Source: JANLYQ01 sp031365725
Lineage (GTDB): Bacteria > Actinomycetota > Actinomycetes > JACCUZ01
Direction of reading: 5' to 3'
Assembly: GCA_031365725.1 (NCBI GenBank)
Contig: JANLYQ010000072.1
Location: forward strand, 1 to 64,000
Length of the DNA stretch: 64,000 bases
Of this stretch, positions 56,883 to 64,000 are shown in pieces; position 1 is the first letter of the stretch; each line of letters opens with the position of its first letter. The notes under the pieces were generated by a model, which was not told the DNA's origin, ran no database searches, and saw nothing but the letters and a program-made list of their open reading frames with translations. A program made the translations under genes and the position numbers.

Positions 56883-58244
56883 GTGAGCCGTCGACTCTTC
56901 GCCCACGCGTTCGGCGAGCGCTACGACCTGCCGATTCCGCTGTTCCTCTTCGTGCTGGGCGGCGCGGCGGTGGTGGTGCTGTCCTTCGTCCTCGTGCTGC
57001 GGCGAGGTGTCGACGACCGCGGTCGGACCGACGAGGTCGACCGAGCGCCGCGTACTCCCGTCGGGACTATCGGGTCCCGGCTCGGCCTCATCGTCCTGGC
57101 CACCCTTGTCGCCATCGGTCTGTGGGGCAGCAACGAGGTCGCCGAGAACATCGTGCCCACCCTGTTCTGGCTGCTGGCCTGGATCGTGGTGCCGCTCTCC
57201 TGCGGGCTGCTCGGCGACTGGACCCGACCGGTCAACCCCTTCGCTGCCGTCGTCCGTCTCGTGGACCACCCCGGTCTGCGTCGGGCCGTGCTCGCCCGCG
57301 CCAAGCCACTGCGCTATCCCGACCGCCTCGGCTGGTGGCCCGCGGTCGTGCTCTACTTCTCCCTCGCCTGTGGCGAGCTGATCTACAACCTCACCGTGAC
57401 GAAGCCGCACGTCATCGCCATCGGGCTGCTGGTATACGCCGTCCTCACTGCAGTCGCAGGAGTGCTGTTCGGCGCAACGTGGCTCCAGCGCGGCGAGGTC
57501 TTCTCCGTCCTCTACAACACCTGGGGCCGTCTGGGGTGGTGGCGATTCGGCGCCGGGGGCAGGCGTGGGTTCGCCGGTGGACTCGAGTCGGGTTTCGAGC
57601 GCGCTACCAGCCGCGTGGTCTTCGTCATGCTGCTGCTGGTGACGGTCAACTTCGACGGGCTGATCGCTACCCCGCAGTGGGACCGATGGGAACAGGGTCG
57701 CGTCGGCGCGGACCAGGGCGCGCTCGAGGTCCTGCGGCTCGTCACGCTGGTCGGTCTCACGGTCGTGGTCTGCGCCGTGTTCGGTGCCTTCGCCCTGGCT
57801 GCCGCACGCGCCGGCGGCCACCGCACCCGCTTTCGTGACTCGCTGTCCGGCTTGCTGCCGAGCCTGCTGCCGATCGCCTTCGGCTATCTGGTCGCGCACA
57901 ACGCGCAGTACGTCCTGGTCAACTCCCAGCTGCTGCTGCCGCTGATCGGCAACCCGGTCGGTCGCGAGTCGTGGCCGCTGCACCTGCCCTACCCGTTCAC
58001 CGACTCCTACGAGGTCAGTGCAACGTTCCTGCCCAGCGCCGTCTACTGGTACGTCGGCATCGCCGCGATCATCGCCGCACACGTGGTGGCGGTGGTGCTC
58101 GCCCACCGGCACCTCACCCTGCGCGGCGCGGACCGGCAACGTGGTCGGGCCAGTGAGTACCCCTGGCTGGTGGCGATGGTCGCCTACACGATGTTCTCGC
58201 TGGTCCTCATCGCCCAGCCGCTGGTCACCGAGGTCGCGGCTTAG
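56883..58244 (+). CDS. Multi-pass membrane protein of unknown function (annotated in relatives as fenitrothion hydrolase-like)
   Basis: A 453-residue protein with about eleven TM helices. The N-terminus begins with an AHAFGERYDLPIPLFLF stretch, which I have seen in actinobacterial proteins given the name fenitrothion hydrolase (FedB-like). No hydrolase motif is evident, and I regard that name as uncertain. Several Trp/Arg-rich loops (GDWTRPVNPFAAV) and a His-containing helix pair (FGYLVAHNAQYVLVN) could bind a metal or heme. It is 10 bases downstream of the antiporter and converges with the CPBP gene, sharing 4 bp of 3' end. Confidence 0.7.
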   Translation: MSRRLFAHAFGERYDLPIPLFLFVLGGAAVVVLSFVLVLRRGVDDRGRTDEVDRAPRTPVGTIGSRLGLIVLATLVAIGLWGSNEVAENIVPTLFWLLAWIVVPLSCGLLGDWTRPVNPFAAVVRLVDHPGLRRAVLARAKPLRYPDRLGWWPAVVLYFSLACGELIYNLTVTKPHVIAIGLLVYAVLTAVAGVLFGATWLQRGEVFSVLYNTWGRLGWWRFGAGGRRGFAGGLESGFERATSRVVFVMLLLVTVNFDGLIATPQWDRWEQGRVGADQGALEVLRLVTLVGLTVVVCAVFGAFALAAARAGGHRTRFRDSLSGLLPSLLPIAFGYLVAHNAQYVLVNSQLLLPLIGNPVGRESWPLHLPYPFTDSYEVSATFLPSAVYWYVGIAAIIAAHVVAVVLAHRHLTLRGADRQRGRASEYPWLVAMVAYTMFSLVLIAQPLVTEVAA

Positions 58245-58867
58245 CGCAGGAACCACGACACGAGGTCGGCGCCGACGTGCGCCACCGCCGGCGCAGCCCA
58301 CGAGCCGGCGTGCACCCGCAGCCCGCCGAGGACCACGCCGACAGCAAGGTCGAGGGGCAGCGCCGACCAGCCGTAGAGCGGCAGGTGCAGCAACGCGAAA
58401 GCCGCCGCACCCACGACGACTGCGACGCCTGGTCCCGCGGTGCGAGCGACGGCGTCGTGCAACGCACCCCGCAGGAACGCCTCCTCGGCGGTGGCGACGA
58501 CTGCGACCACCAGCGCCCACAACAGAAATCCCTGGGTAGAGGTCGACACGACCAGGCCGCGGGCGCTGACGTGCGCGAGAACGGCCGGTACGCAGATCAG
58601 CGCACCTCCCGCTGCCCCCGCGACGAGGACCTGGCGGGAGACACGCGGTCGCCGGGTGCCGGCGGCGAGGACGAGGAGCACGAGAGCAACCGCGAACACC
58701 AGTCCGGCCGGCATCGAGCGCGCGACATCCGGGCCACCCACCAGCGCTCGAAGCAGGACGGCTGCGGTGAATCCAGCCAGCAGAACCAGGATCCCGGCGC
58801 GATCGGGTGCAGCACGGCGAACCCTGTGGGCGCTGCGGGCGGGAAGGACCGTGGTGGTGGAGGTCAC
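58241..58867 (-). CDS. CPBP family intramembrane protease
   Basis: A 208-residue membrane protein with about six helices. The family motifs are complete: TAEEAFLRGAL (EExxxR, first motif), FALLHLPLYG (FxxxH) and VAHVGADLVSWF at the C-terminus. Active intramembrane endopeptidase function (CAAX-type) is therefore likely. The start is the GTG at 58867 overlapping the stop of the secreted protein gene by 4 bp; upstream in-frame sequence is Arg-rich and not protein-like. It is smaller than the CPBP protein at 49530 and keeps the Arg that protein lacks. Confidence 0.87.
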   Translation of the reverse strand: MTSTTTVLPARSAHRVRRAAPDRAGILVLLAGFTAAVLLRALVGGPDVARSMPAGLVFAVALVLLVLAAGTRRPRVSRQVLVAGAAGGALICVPAVLAHVSARGLVVSTSTQGFLLWALVVAVVATAEEAFLRGALHDAVARTAGPGVAVVVGAAAFALLHLPLYGWSALPLDLAVGVVLGGLRVHAGSWAAPAVAHVGADLVSWFLR

Positions 58868-59667
58868 GGCTGCTCGGCATCGTCGGCATCGTCGGCATCG
58901 TCGGCGGTCTCGTCCTCGTCGTCTCCTGCCGACCGGCGTACGACGAGGACGACGGCCGCCAGGACGAGGACCACGAGCGCCAGCAGGCCGCCCCACAGCA
59001 GACCCGAGCGACCTCCACCGGACGCCGAGGACGTCGACCCCGTCGCCTCGACCGCGAGGGCGTAGTCACCCGCTGCGGCGAAGGTCGCGGCCCAGATGTC
59101 GTTACCGGCCTTGGTCGTCTTGAGTCGCTGCCACGGCTTGCCGGGCGCCGGGCGGTAGTGCATCCCCTCGCCGGGGGTCAGGGTCGGTGCCCGTAGGTAG
59201 ATGACGGCCTCTTTCGCCTTGGCGGTGACAGTGACCGGCCCGCTCGGCGCGGCGAGAGTGACGCGATAGACGTTGCCGTCGATGGTGGTGCCGGTTGGCT
59301 CCTCGGTGGGGGCCAGCGGGGTCACGGTCACGGTGACGGGCCCGGCAGCTGCGGCAAGCGCGCCCTGCGGGACGCCCAGGCTGACCTGCGGCCCGAACTC
59401 GGGCGAGACCAGCGAGAGGTAGGCAGCTGTGACGCCCGAGGCGAGCTCAGCCTTCGCGGCGACCGTGATCGGTCGCACCGTGGTCGGCGTGCCGTCGGGC
59501 GGTGCGACGTAGCGGTACGGCTCGTCGGGCAGTCCCACGCCGTCATAGAGCGGCACCGGGTGGGGCGACACCAGCCAGCCAAGGGCAACAACCACCGCGG
59601 TGGCCAGCCAGAACCGCCAGGCGCAAAACCGGTCAGGGGAAGCCGCTGCACGCGGTGGCCTGGTCAC
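58864..59667 (-). CDS. Surface-exposed membrane-anchored protein, function unknown
   Basis: A 267-residue protein with a hydrophobic N-terminal signal/anchor (about residues 13-30). An extracytoplasmic beta-rich domain with a proline-rich HPVPLYDGVGLPDEPYRY start follows, then a Ser/Gly linker, a C-terminal TM helix (about 218-240) and an acidic Asp-Asp-Ala repeat tail. No known family comes to mind. The GTG at 59667 precedes the hydrophobic segment and is preferred to 59751. Codons of the acidic tail derive from 9-bp tandem repeats (58876-58905). It is coupled to the CPBP protease gene by a GTGA overlap, so it might be that protease's substrate or partner. Confidence 0.7.
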   Translation of the reverse strand: MTRPPRAAASPDRFCAWRFWLATAVVVALGWLVSPHPVPLYDGVGLPDEPYRYVAPPDGTPTTVRPITVAAKAELASGVTAAYLSLVSPEFGPQVSLGVPQGALAAAAGPVTVTVTPLAPTEEPTGTTIDGNVYRVTLAAPSGPVTVTAKAKEAVIYLRAPTLTPGEGMHYRPAPGKPWQRLKTTKAGNDIWAATFAAAGDYALAVEATGSTSSASGGGRSGLLWGGLLALVVLVLAAVVLVVRRSAGDDEDETADDADDADDAEQP

Positions 59668-59811
59668 GCCCACAGCATCCCAGTCGCACCCGAGCGCACG
59701 AACGAGCCCGCTGATGTTTACCTTCCGGCCACCTTGACGCCACCGCTGCACCAGCCGGGGGGCGCAGCGTGCGTGTCACCACCCGCCGTACGTCATCTCG
59801 GAGGCATCAGC

Positions 59812-61536
59812 ATGGGACTGCACGAGGGCCCGCACGACCACCGGCACGATCACGGACACGATCAGCCGCACGACCACGACCACCCGGAGGTGCACGAGGA
59901 GCAGGAGCTCAACCCGGCGCTGGACCTCTCGGTGCCCGACTCCGAGCTGCGACCCGAGGAGCTCGGCCGGCGTGGCTTCCTGCGCGCAGCCGGACTGCTC
60001 GGCGCGGCCGCGAGCACGGCGAGCGTCTTCAGTCAGGCAGCCCCTGCCGCGGCGGCCGAAGGCCGCGCGCGCCACCGGACACCTCGAGAGGGCTACCAGT
60101 GGTTGGCCGGTGACCACCACATCCACACGCGCTACTCGGTCGACGGTCAGTACCTGGTCGCCGACCACGTCCACCACGCAAGCGCCTACGGCCTCGACTG
60201 GATGGTCATCACCGACCACGGCAGCCTGGCGCACGCCAAGATCGGCGTGGAGAACGTCAACCCCGACATCGTCGCGGCCCGCAAGCGGTTCAGCGACATG
60301 CTCGTCTTCCAGGGGCTCGAGTGGAACATCCCCTCGGCCGAGCACGGCACCGTGTTCGTGCACCCCGGGGTCAACGAGGTTGCCGTACTCAAGGCGTTCG
60401 AGAACGGCTACGACGGAGTGGTCAACAAGGCGACAGCCAGCTCGGCGGCCAACGAAGCCCTCGCCGTCGGTGGCCTGCACTACCTCGGCGACGCCGTGCG
60501 GTCGCGCCAGGTGCGCGACGCGCTCATGCTCGCTAACCACCCGGCCCGAAAGGGCATCGACTCTCCGCACGAGATCCGGGGGTGGCGTGACGCGGAACCG
60601 CTGATCGCGATCGGCATGGAGGGTGCGCCCGGTCACCAGGCGGCCGGGCTGCCCACCCCGACCGGTGCCGGTTCGGGTCGCGGCTACTACGACAACAGCC
60701 CGACCGCCGACAGCTTTGCCGGCTACCCGTTGGAGAGCTATCGCACGTACGGCGGCTTCGACTGGATGACCGCGACCGTCGGCGGCCTGTGGGACAGCAT
60801 GCTCGCCGAAGGAAAGCCGTGGTGGGTGACCGCCAACAGCGACAGCCACCAGATCTGGGCGGACACCTCGGTGCGCAGCGACCCGACCGTGTTTGCCCGT
60901 CAGGGTTTCTACGACCCGCCCCTGCACCAGACCGCTCCCGTCCTGACCAACGGCGACTTCTGGCCGGGCTACTACAGCCGGACCCACGTCGGCGCGGGGG
61001 ACTTCTCCTACGCCGCCGTCATGCAGGCCATGCGGGCCGGTCGGGTGTGGGTCGACCACGGTGCGCTGCTGGAGTCCCTCGACGTGCGGCTGCGCGCCGA
61101 TGGCGACGAGGTCGCTCTCGGTGGGGTGCTCACCGCACGCCGCGGGTCACGAGTGCGCCTCGTCGTGCGCATAGTGCCGGCTCAGATCCCGAACTGGTCG
61201 CAGGTCACTCCTCGGCTCGCGAAGGTCGACCTCGTCAAGGGCGCCGTCACAGGCCCGGTCAGCGACAGCGACACGTTCAGCACCCCCGGCACCCGTGTCG
61301 AGACCTCGTGGGACACCACCGGCATCACCGGGGTCATCGAGCTGTCCTACGACCTCGGCCGGCTCGACGAGAGCTTCTACGTCCGGCTGCGTGGTTCTGA
61401 CGGCAAGCGGACGGCTCCCGGTCTGGGCGGTGCCACCGTCGACCCGGCCGGTCCCGCGCTCGACGTGATCGGTGCCGCCGATCCATGGGATGACCTGTGG
61501 TTCTACACCAACCCGATGTGGGTCCTTGCCCGCTGA
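59812..61536 (+). CDS. Tat-exported PHP-domain metallophosphoesterase-like protein with His-rich N-terminus
   Basis: A 574-residue protein. Residues 1-28 contain ten His in an H-D/H-x pattern. A twin-arginine signal follows (LGRRGFLRAAG, R53-R54, then a hydrophobic stretch and APAAAAEG). The PHP domain begins with GDHHIHTRYS (H103, H105) and MVITDHGS, and later has ANSDSHQIW near the end of the catalytic core (about residue 345). A C-terminal beta domain of about 150 residues completes it. PHP enzymes hydrolyse phosphoesters with a trinuclear metal site. The ATG at 59812 has GGAGG seven bases upstream. The substrate is unknown. Confidence 0.88.
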   Translation: MGLHEGPHDHRHDHGHDQPHDHDHPEVHEEQELNPALDLSVPDSELRPEELGRRGFLRAAGLLGAAASTASVFSQAAPAAAAEGRARHRTPREGYQWLAGDHHIHTRYSVDGQYLVADHVHHASAYGLDWMVITDHGSLAHAKIGVENVNPDIVAARKRFSDMLVFQGLEWNIPSAEHGTVFVHPGVNEVAVLKAFENGYDGVVNKATASSAANEALAVGGLHYLGDAVRSRQVRDALMLANHPARKGIDSPHEIRGWRDAEPLIAIGMEGAPGHQAAGLPTPTGAGSGRGYYDNSPTADSFAGYPLESYRTYGGFDWMTATVGGLWDSMLAEGKPWWVTANSDSHQIWADTSVRSDPTVFARQGFYDPPLHQTAPVLTNGDFWPGYYSRTHVGAGDFSYAAVMQAMRAGRVWVDHGALLESLDVRLRADGDEVALGGVLTARRGSRVRLVVRIVPAQIPNWSQVTPRLAKVDLVKGAVTGPVSDSDTFSTPGTRVETSWDTTGITGVIELSYDLGRLDESFYVRLRGSDGKRTAPGLGGATVDPAGPALDVIGAADPWDDLWFYTNPMWVLAR

Positions 61537-61561
61537 GCAACGAGCGGAGGAGGCATCGGGA

Positions 61562-62212
61562 ATGACGTACGCCGGTATCGGGCTGGACAGCCGGGCGCTG
61601 TCCGAGCTCGACCACCAGGCTCTGGTGCTGGCCGACGCCGTGCGCGAGGTGCTCGGTGACCGCGGGCTGATCGATGACCTGGTGGGGGGCGACCTGGTGG
61701 TCGCCACCCACTGGGTCCCGTCAGCTGCTGGCTCGGCAGCAGCTGGCTCGGGGGCAGCCGGCTCGGTGGCTGCGCTGTCGGTCGGGTTGCCCGGCCTCGA
61801 GGAGACCGCGGCCTGGCAGGCGCTGCACGCCGCACTGGCAGCGGTCGACGTCGACGTACAGGCTCTGGTGGTCGGGGAGCTCGGCACCGGTGGCACCGAC
61901 CGGCAGTTCCCGGCGCGCGCTGCCGCCGACCTGCACGCGCGGCACCGCGGCGGCCGACTGGTCGCCTTCGCCGGCTCGAGCACCCTCGGTGAGGAGGTCA
62001 CCGTGGGTTACCTGCTCGCCAGCACCAGGATCAGCCGGGTGCGCGTGCTCGCCGGTGCCGCGGCGGAGGACGACGCCGTCGTCCTGACCCGGCGGCACGT
62101 CCGGCCGGTCTGGAGCGCCGGCGAGCTCGAGCTGACCGTGCAGCCGGCTGCTGCTGCACGGTTCGTGCCGTTCGAGTCACCGACTCCGACGCCGTGCTGC
62201 GCCGTGCACTGA
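61562..62212 (+). CDS. Hypothetical cytosolic protein
   Basis: A 216-residue protein that I do not recognise. The ATG at 61562 has GGAGGAGG eight bases upstream and is preferred to the longer frame. The protein is predicted soluble, alternating alpha/beta, with an Ala/Gly/Ser repeat insert (AAGSAAAGSGAAGS, about residues 55-70). A conserved-looking core LVAFAGSSTLGEEVTVGYLLAS is followed by VRVLAGAAAEDDAVVL. The C-terminus ends CCAVH, a Cys pair that might bind a metal. It is 25 bases downstream of the exported PHP protein and may share its mRNA. The stop is followed by a short GC hairpin without U-tract. Confidence 0.6.
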   Translation: MTYAGIGLDSRALSELDHQALVLADAVREVLGDRGLIDDLVGGDLVVATHWVPSAAGSAAAGSGAAGSVAALSVGLPGLEETAAWQALHAALAAVDVDVQALVVGELGTGGTDRQFPARAAADLHARHRGGRLVAFAGSSTLGEEVTVGYLLASTRISRVRVLAGAAAEDDAVVLTRRHVRPVWSAGELELTVQPAAAARFVPFESPTPTPCCAVH

Positions 62213-62225
62213 GCGGCCCGGCCGC
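62213..62225. terminator. Weak GC hairpin between convergent genes
   Basis: GCGGC-CCG-GCCGC lies in the 25-base gap between two convergent genes. Without a U-run, termination is uncertain. Confidence 0.25.
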
Positions 62226-62237
62226 CAGAGCTCACGG

Positions 62238-63389
62238 CTACCTGAGCAGCTGGCGGGCCATCACGAGTCGCTGCACCTGGTTGGTGCCCTCGTAGATCTG
62301 GGTGATCTTGGCGTCGCGCATCATCCGTTCGACCGGATGGTCCTTGACGTAGCCGGCACCACCGAGCACCTGCACGGCGTCAGTGGCGACCTCCATCGCC
62401 ACGTCGGAGGCAAAGCACTTGGCGGCCGCGCCGAAGAACGTCAGGTCGGCGTCGCCACGCTCAGACTTGCAGGCCGCGACGTAGGTCATCTGCCGGGCCG
62501 TCTCGACCTTCATGGCCATGTCGGCGAGCATGAACTGCATCCCCTGGAACTCCGCGATGGCCTTGCCGAACTGCTTGCGTTCCTTGGCATACGCCGTCGC
62601 ATAGGCCAGTGCACCGGACGCGATGCCGACCGCCTGCGCCGCGATGGTGATGCGGGTGTGGTCCAGGGTCCGCAGTGCCGTCTTGAACCCGGTGCCCTCG
62701 GCCCCGACCAGTCGGTCGGCCGGGATACGACAGTCGTCGAAGTACAGCTCGCGCGTGGGTGACCCCTTGATGCCGAGCTTCTTCTCCGGCGCACCGAAGG
62801 TGAAGCCGTCGTCGGACTTCTCGACGACGAAGGCCGAGATGCCGTTGGCGCCGGCCTTGGGGTCGGTGACTGCCATGACCGTGTAGTAGTCGGACACACC
62901 GGCGTTGGTGATCCAGCGCTTGACGCCGTTGAGGACGTAGCCGTCGCCGTCGCGCACCGCACGAGTGGTCATTGCCACGGCGTCGCTGCCCGCCTCGGGC
63001 TCGGAGAGCGCGTAGGAGAACATCGCCTCGCCGCTGGCGACGGCCGGCAGATAGCGCTTGAGCAGGTCCTCCGACGCCGAGAGCATCAGCGGCAGGGTGC
63101 CGAGCTTGTTGACCGCAGGGATCAACGAGCTGGACGCACAGACGCGGGCGACCTCCTCGATCACGATGCAGGTCGCGAGCGCGTCGGCGCCGGCGCCGCC
63201 GTGCTCCTCAGGGATGTGCACCGCGTGGAACCCCGCCGCACGCAAGGCGTCGTACGACGCCTGGGGGAACTCCCCGGTGGCGTCCGCCTCGGCGGCGTGC
63301 GGGGCCACCTTGTCGTCGCACAGAGCGCGCACCGAGTCGCGCAGCATCTCGTGCTCGTCGGGCAGCCGGAAGTGGTCGAAGTCACTCAC
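62238..63389 (-). CDS. Acyl-CoA dehydrogenase (FadE25-like)
   Basis: A 383-residue FAD enzyme catalysing the first step of beta-oxidation (acyl-CoA to trans-2-enoyl-CoA). Family motifs are FSYALSEPEAGSDA (substrate/FAD loop), WITNAGVSDYYTV, and RTLDHTRITIAAQAVGIASGAL. The C-terminal QIYEGTNQVQRLVMARQLLR carries the catalytic Glu. Length and sequence resemble the M. tuberculosis FadE25 group, whose gene (Rv3274c from memory) lies in the same syntenic stretch. The GTG at 63389 is preceded by TACGCT with seven bases between, a leaderless arrangement. It is divergent from the UDP-glucose dehydrogenase gene. Confidence 0.95.
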   Translation of the reverse strand: MSDFDHFRLPDEHEMLRDSVRALCDDKVAPHAAEADATGEFPQASYDALRAAGFHAVHIPEEHGGAGADALATCIVIEEVARVCASSSLIPAVNKLGTLPLMLSASEDLLKRYLPAVASGEAMFSYALSEPEAGSDAVAMTTRAVRDGDGYVLNGVKRWITNAGVSDYYTVMAVTDPKAGANGISAFVVEKSDDGFTFGAPEKKLGIKGSPTRELYFDDCRIPADRLVGAEGTGFKTALRTLDHTRITIAAQAVGIASGALAYATAYAKERKQFGKAIAEFQGMQFMLADMAMKVETARQMTYVAACKSERGDADLTFFGAAAKCFASDVAMEVATDAVQVLGGAGYVKDHPVERMMRDAKITQIYEGTNQVQRLVMARQLLR

Positions 63390-63396
63390 GGCACCG

Positions 63397-63402
63397 AGCG
63401 TA
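63397..63402 (-). promoter_or_regulatory. -10 element of a probable leaderless acyl-CoA dehydrogenase transcript
   Basis: The minus strand reads TACGCT, seven bases, then GTG (63389). Confidence 0.5.
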
Positions 63403-63452
63403 CGACGGTCGTTCGCAGCGTCGCGAGGGGGTCAGGTCGTCGTCACCCTGGG

Positions 63453-63458
63453 TAGCCT
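63453..63458 (+). promoter_or_regulatory. -10 element of a probable leaderless UDP-glucose dehydrogenase transcript
   Basis: TAGCCT, six bases, then ATG (63465). The same hexamer and spacing precede the gene at 26337. Confidence 0.55.
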
Positions 63459-63464
63459 TCCGCC

Positions 63465-64000
63465 ATGACTCTGCGTCTCAGCGTCCTCGGCACCGGCTAT
63501 CTCGGCGCCACCCACGCCGCCTGCATGGCCGAGCTCGGCTTCGAGGTCATCGGGATGGACGTCGACCCGGCCAAGATCGAGGCCCTGACCGCAGGTCGGG
63601 TGCCCTTCTACGAGCCCGACCTCGAGCCGCTGCTGCGCAAGCACGTCGAAGGCGGCCGGCTGCGCTTCACCACGTCGTACGAGGACGTGGCCACCGCCGA
63701 CGTGCACTTCCTCTGCGTGGGCACCCCGCAGCGCAAGGGCGACTACGCCGCGGACATGCGCTACGTCGACGGCGTGGTCGACGGGCTTGCTCCGCACCTG
63801 GACCGCCCGACACTGGTGGTCGGCAAGTCGACCGTGCCGGTCGGCACCGCGGCCCGGCTGCAGCAGCGCCTCGCCGCACTGGCTCCGGCCGGCGAGGCCG
63901 CCGAGCTCGCGTGGAACCCCGAGTTCCTGCGCGAAGGCTTCGCCGTCGAGGACACCTTGCGCCCCGACCGCCTCGTGGTGGGCACGACGTCCGCGCGCGC
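63465..64000 (+). CDS. UDP-glucose/GDP-mannose 6-dehydrogenase, N-terminal part (cut by window end)
   Basis: The first 178 codons of a nucleotide-sugar dehydrogenase, continuing past the right edge. The N-terminal Rossmann fold has SVLGTGYLGATHAACMAELG and VIGMDVDPAKI. The FYEPDLEPLLRKH, FLCVGTPQRKGDYAADM and KSTVPVGTAARL stretches and the ending AWNPEFLREGFAVEDTLRPDR are classic UGD/UDPGDH features. It oxidises UDP-glucose to UDP-glucuronate (or GDP-mannose to the uronate) with two NAD+, feeding acidic polysaccharides, in keeping with the envelope genes to the left. The catalytic Cys lies beyond the window, so completeness cannot be judged. Confidence 0.92.
   Translation, partial: MTLRLSVLGTGYLGATHAACMAELGFEVIGMDVDPAKIEALTAGRVPFYEPDLEPLLRKHVEGGRLRFTTSYEDVATADVHFLCVGTPQRKGDYAADMRYVDGVVDGLAPHLDRPTLVVGKSTVPVGTAARLQQRLAALAPAGEAAELAWNPEFLREGFAVEDTLRPDRLVVGTTSAR

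Noticed and set aside
56850..59069. Minus-strand open frame of 739 codons
   Set aside because: It covers the membrane protein at 56883 antisense and the CPBP gene in a wrong frame. There are no motifs.
1..64000. tRNA, rRNA, tmRNA, IS element or prophage
   Set aside because: No cloverleaf-like or ribosomal sequence was found in the short intergenic gaps, and no transposase, integrase or phage structural gene was seen among the coding regions.

Overview
The window is uniformly GC-rich with strong G/C bias at third codon positions. It uses many GTG starts, 4-bp GTGA/ATGA overlaps and TANNNT -10 elements, and it carries WhiB, the F420 genes fbiA/fbiB and several LCP proteins. All of this points to an actinobacterium. 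There are no mycolate or arabinogalactan genes, so a Micrococcales-type genome (for example Intrasporangiaceae/Dermatophilaceae) is a reasonable but unproven guess. The gene order manB / DUF3499 / zincin-like protein / whiB2 / fbiA / fbiB / GDP-mannose pyrophosphorylase / glycosyltransferase, then TIGR03089 / LCP, and later a FadE25-like acyl-CoA dehydrogenase, matches from memory the Mycobacterium tuberculosis Rv3256c-Rv3274c neighbourhood. Here it is opened up by large blocks of envelope genes.

Layout. 0.2-4.8 kb (minus): a cation diffusion facilitator, a SIS-type sugar-phosphate isomerase, phosphomannomutase fused to a Trm112-like zinc ribbon, a small zinc ribbon protein and DUF3499. 4.9-10.5 kb: a degenerate zincin-like protein, a secreted DUF5719 protein, a giant membrane glycosyltransferase broken by one frameshift, and whiB2. 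10.7-14.0 kb: fbiA-fbiB and a HhH-GPD glycosylase. 14.0-26 kb: DUF3105, GDP-mannose pyrophosphorylase, several glycosyltransferases, a methyltransferase, a flippase-like protein, and two large secreted wall proteins (SpoIID/LytB and a PGRP amidase with repeats). 26.3-31.7 kb: TIGR03089, LCP, a two-subunit CoA transferase and a GT39-like membrane protein.

31.7-42.8 kb (minus) is a coherent cell-wall polymer locus: a LicC-like cytidylyltransferase, a G1P-dehydrogenase-type enzyme with archaeal-like motifs, a TagGH-type ABC exporter, two CDP-alcohol phosphotransferases, a GT2, a GT2-TagF fusion and a GT4. Together these could make an activated polyol phosphate, polymerise it, decorate it and export it. 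Two LCP proteins at 45.8-48.7 kb and one at 27.2 kb could attach such polymers to peptidoglycan.

42.9-64 kb: a Tat-exported heme peroxidase, a GT2, the LCP pair, a double VOC protein, a CPBP protease and a universal stress protein. Then comes a stress/redox block: an open frame that joins a HemK-like methyltransferase to an ECF sigma factor, its ZAS-type anti-sigma factor, a divergent peroxiredoxin with a palindrome in the shared promoter region, a flavoprotein disulfide reductase and a cation/proton antiporter. It ends with two membrane proteins, a secreted protein, a Tat-exported PHP protein with a His-rich N-terminus, an unknown protein, an acyl-CoA dehydrogenase, and a UDP-glucose/GDP-mannose 6-dehydrogenase cut by the window edge.

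Most promoters I can see are of one kind: a TANNNT hexamer 6-7 bases before an ATG/GTG, the signature of leaderless mRNAs. I saw no rRNA, tRNA, CRISPR array, insertion sequence or phage gene. The least expected features are the G1P-dehydrogenase/TagF polymer locus, the methyltransferase-sigma fusion, the phosphomannomutase-Trm112 fusion, and a tandem duplication of a leaderless promoter plus start codon at 4887-4933.
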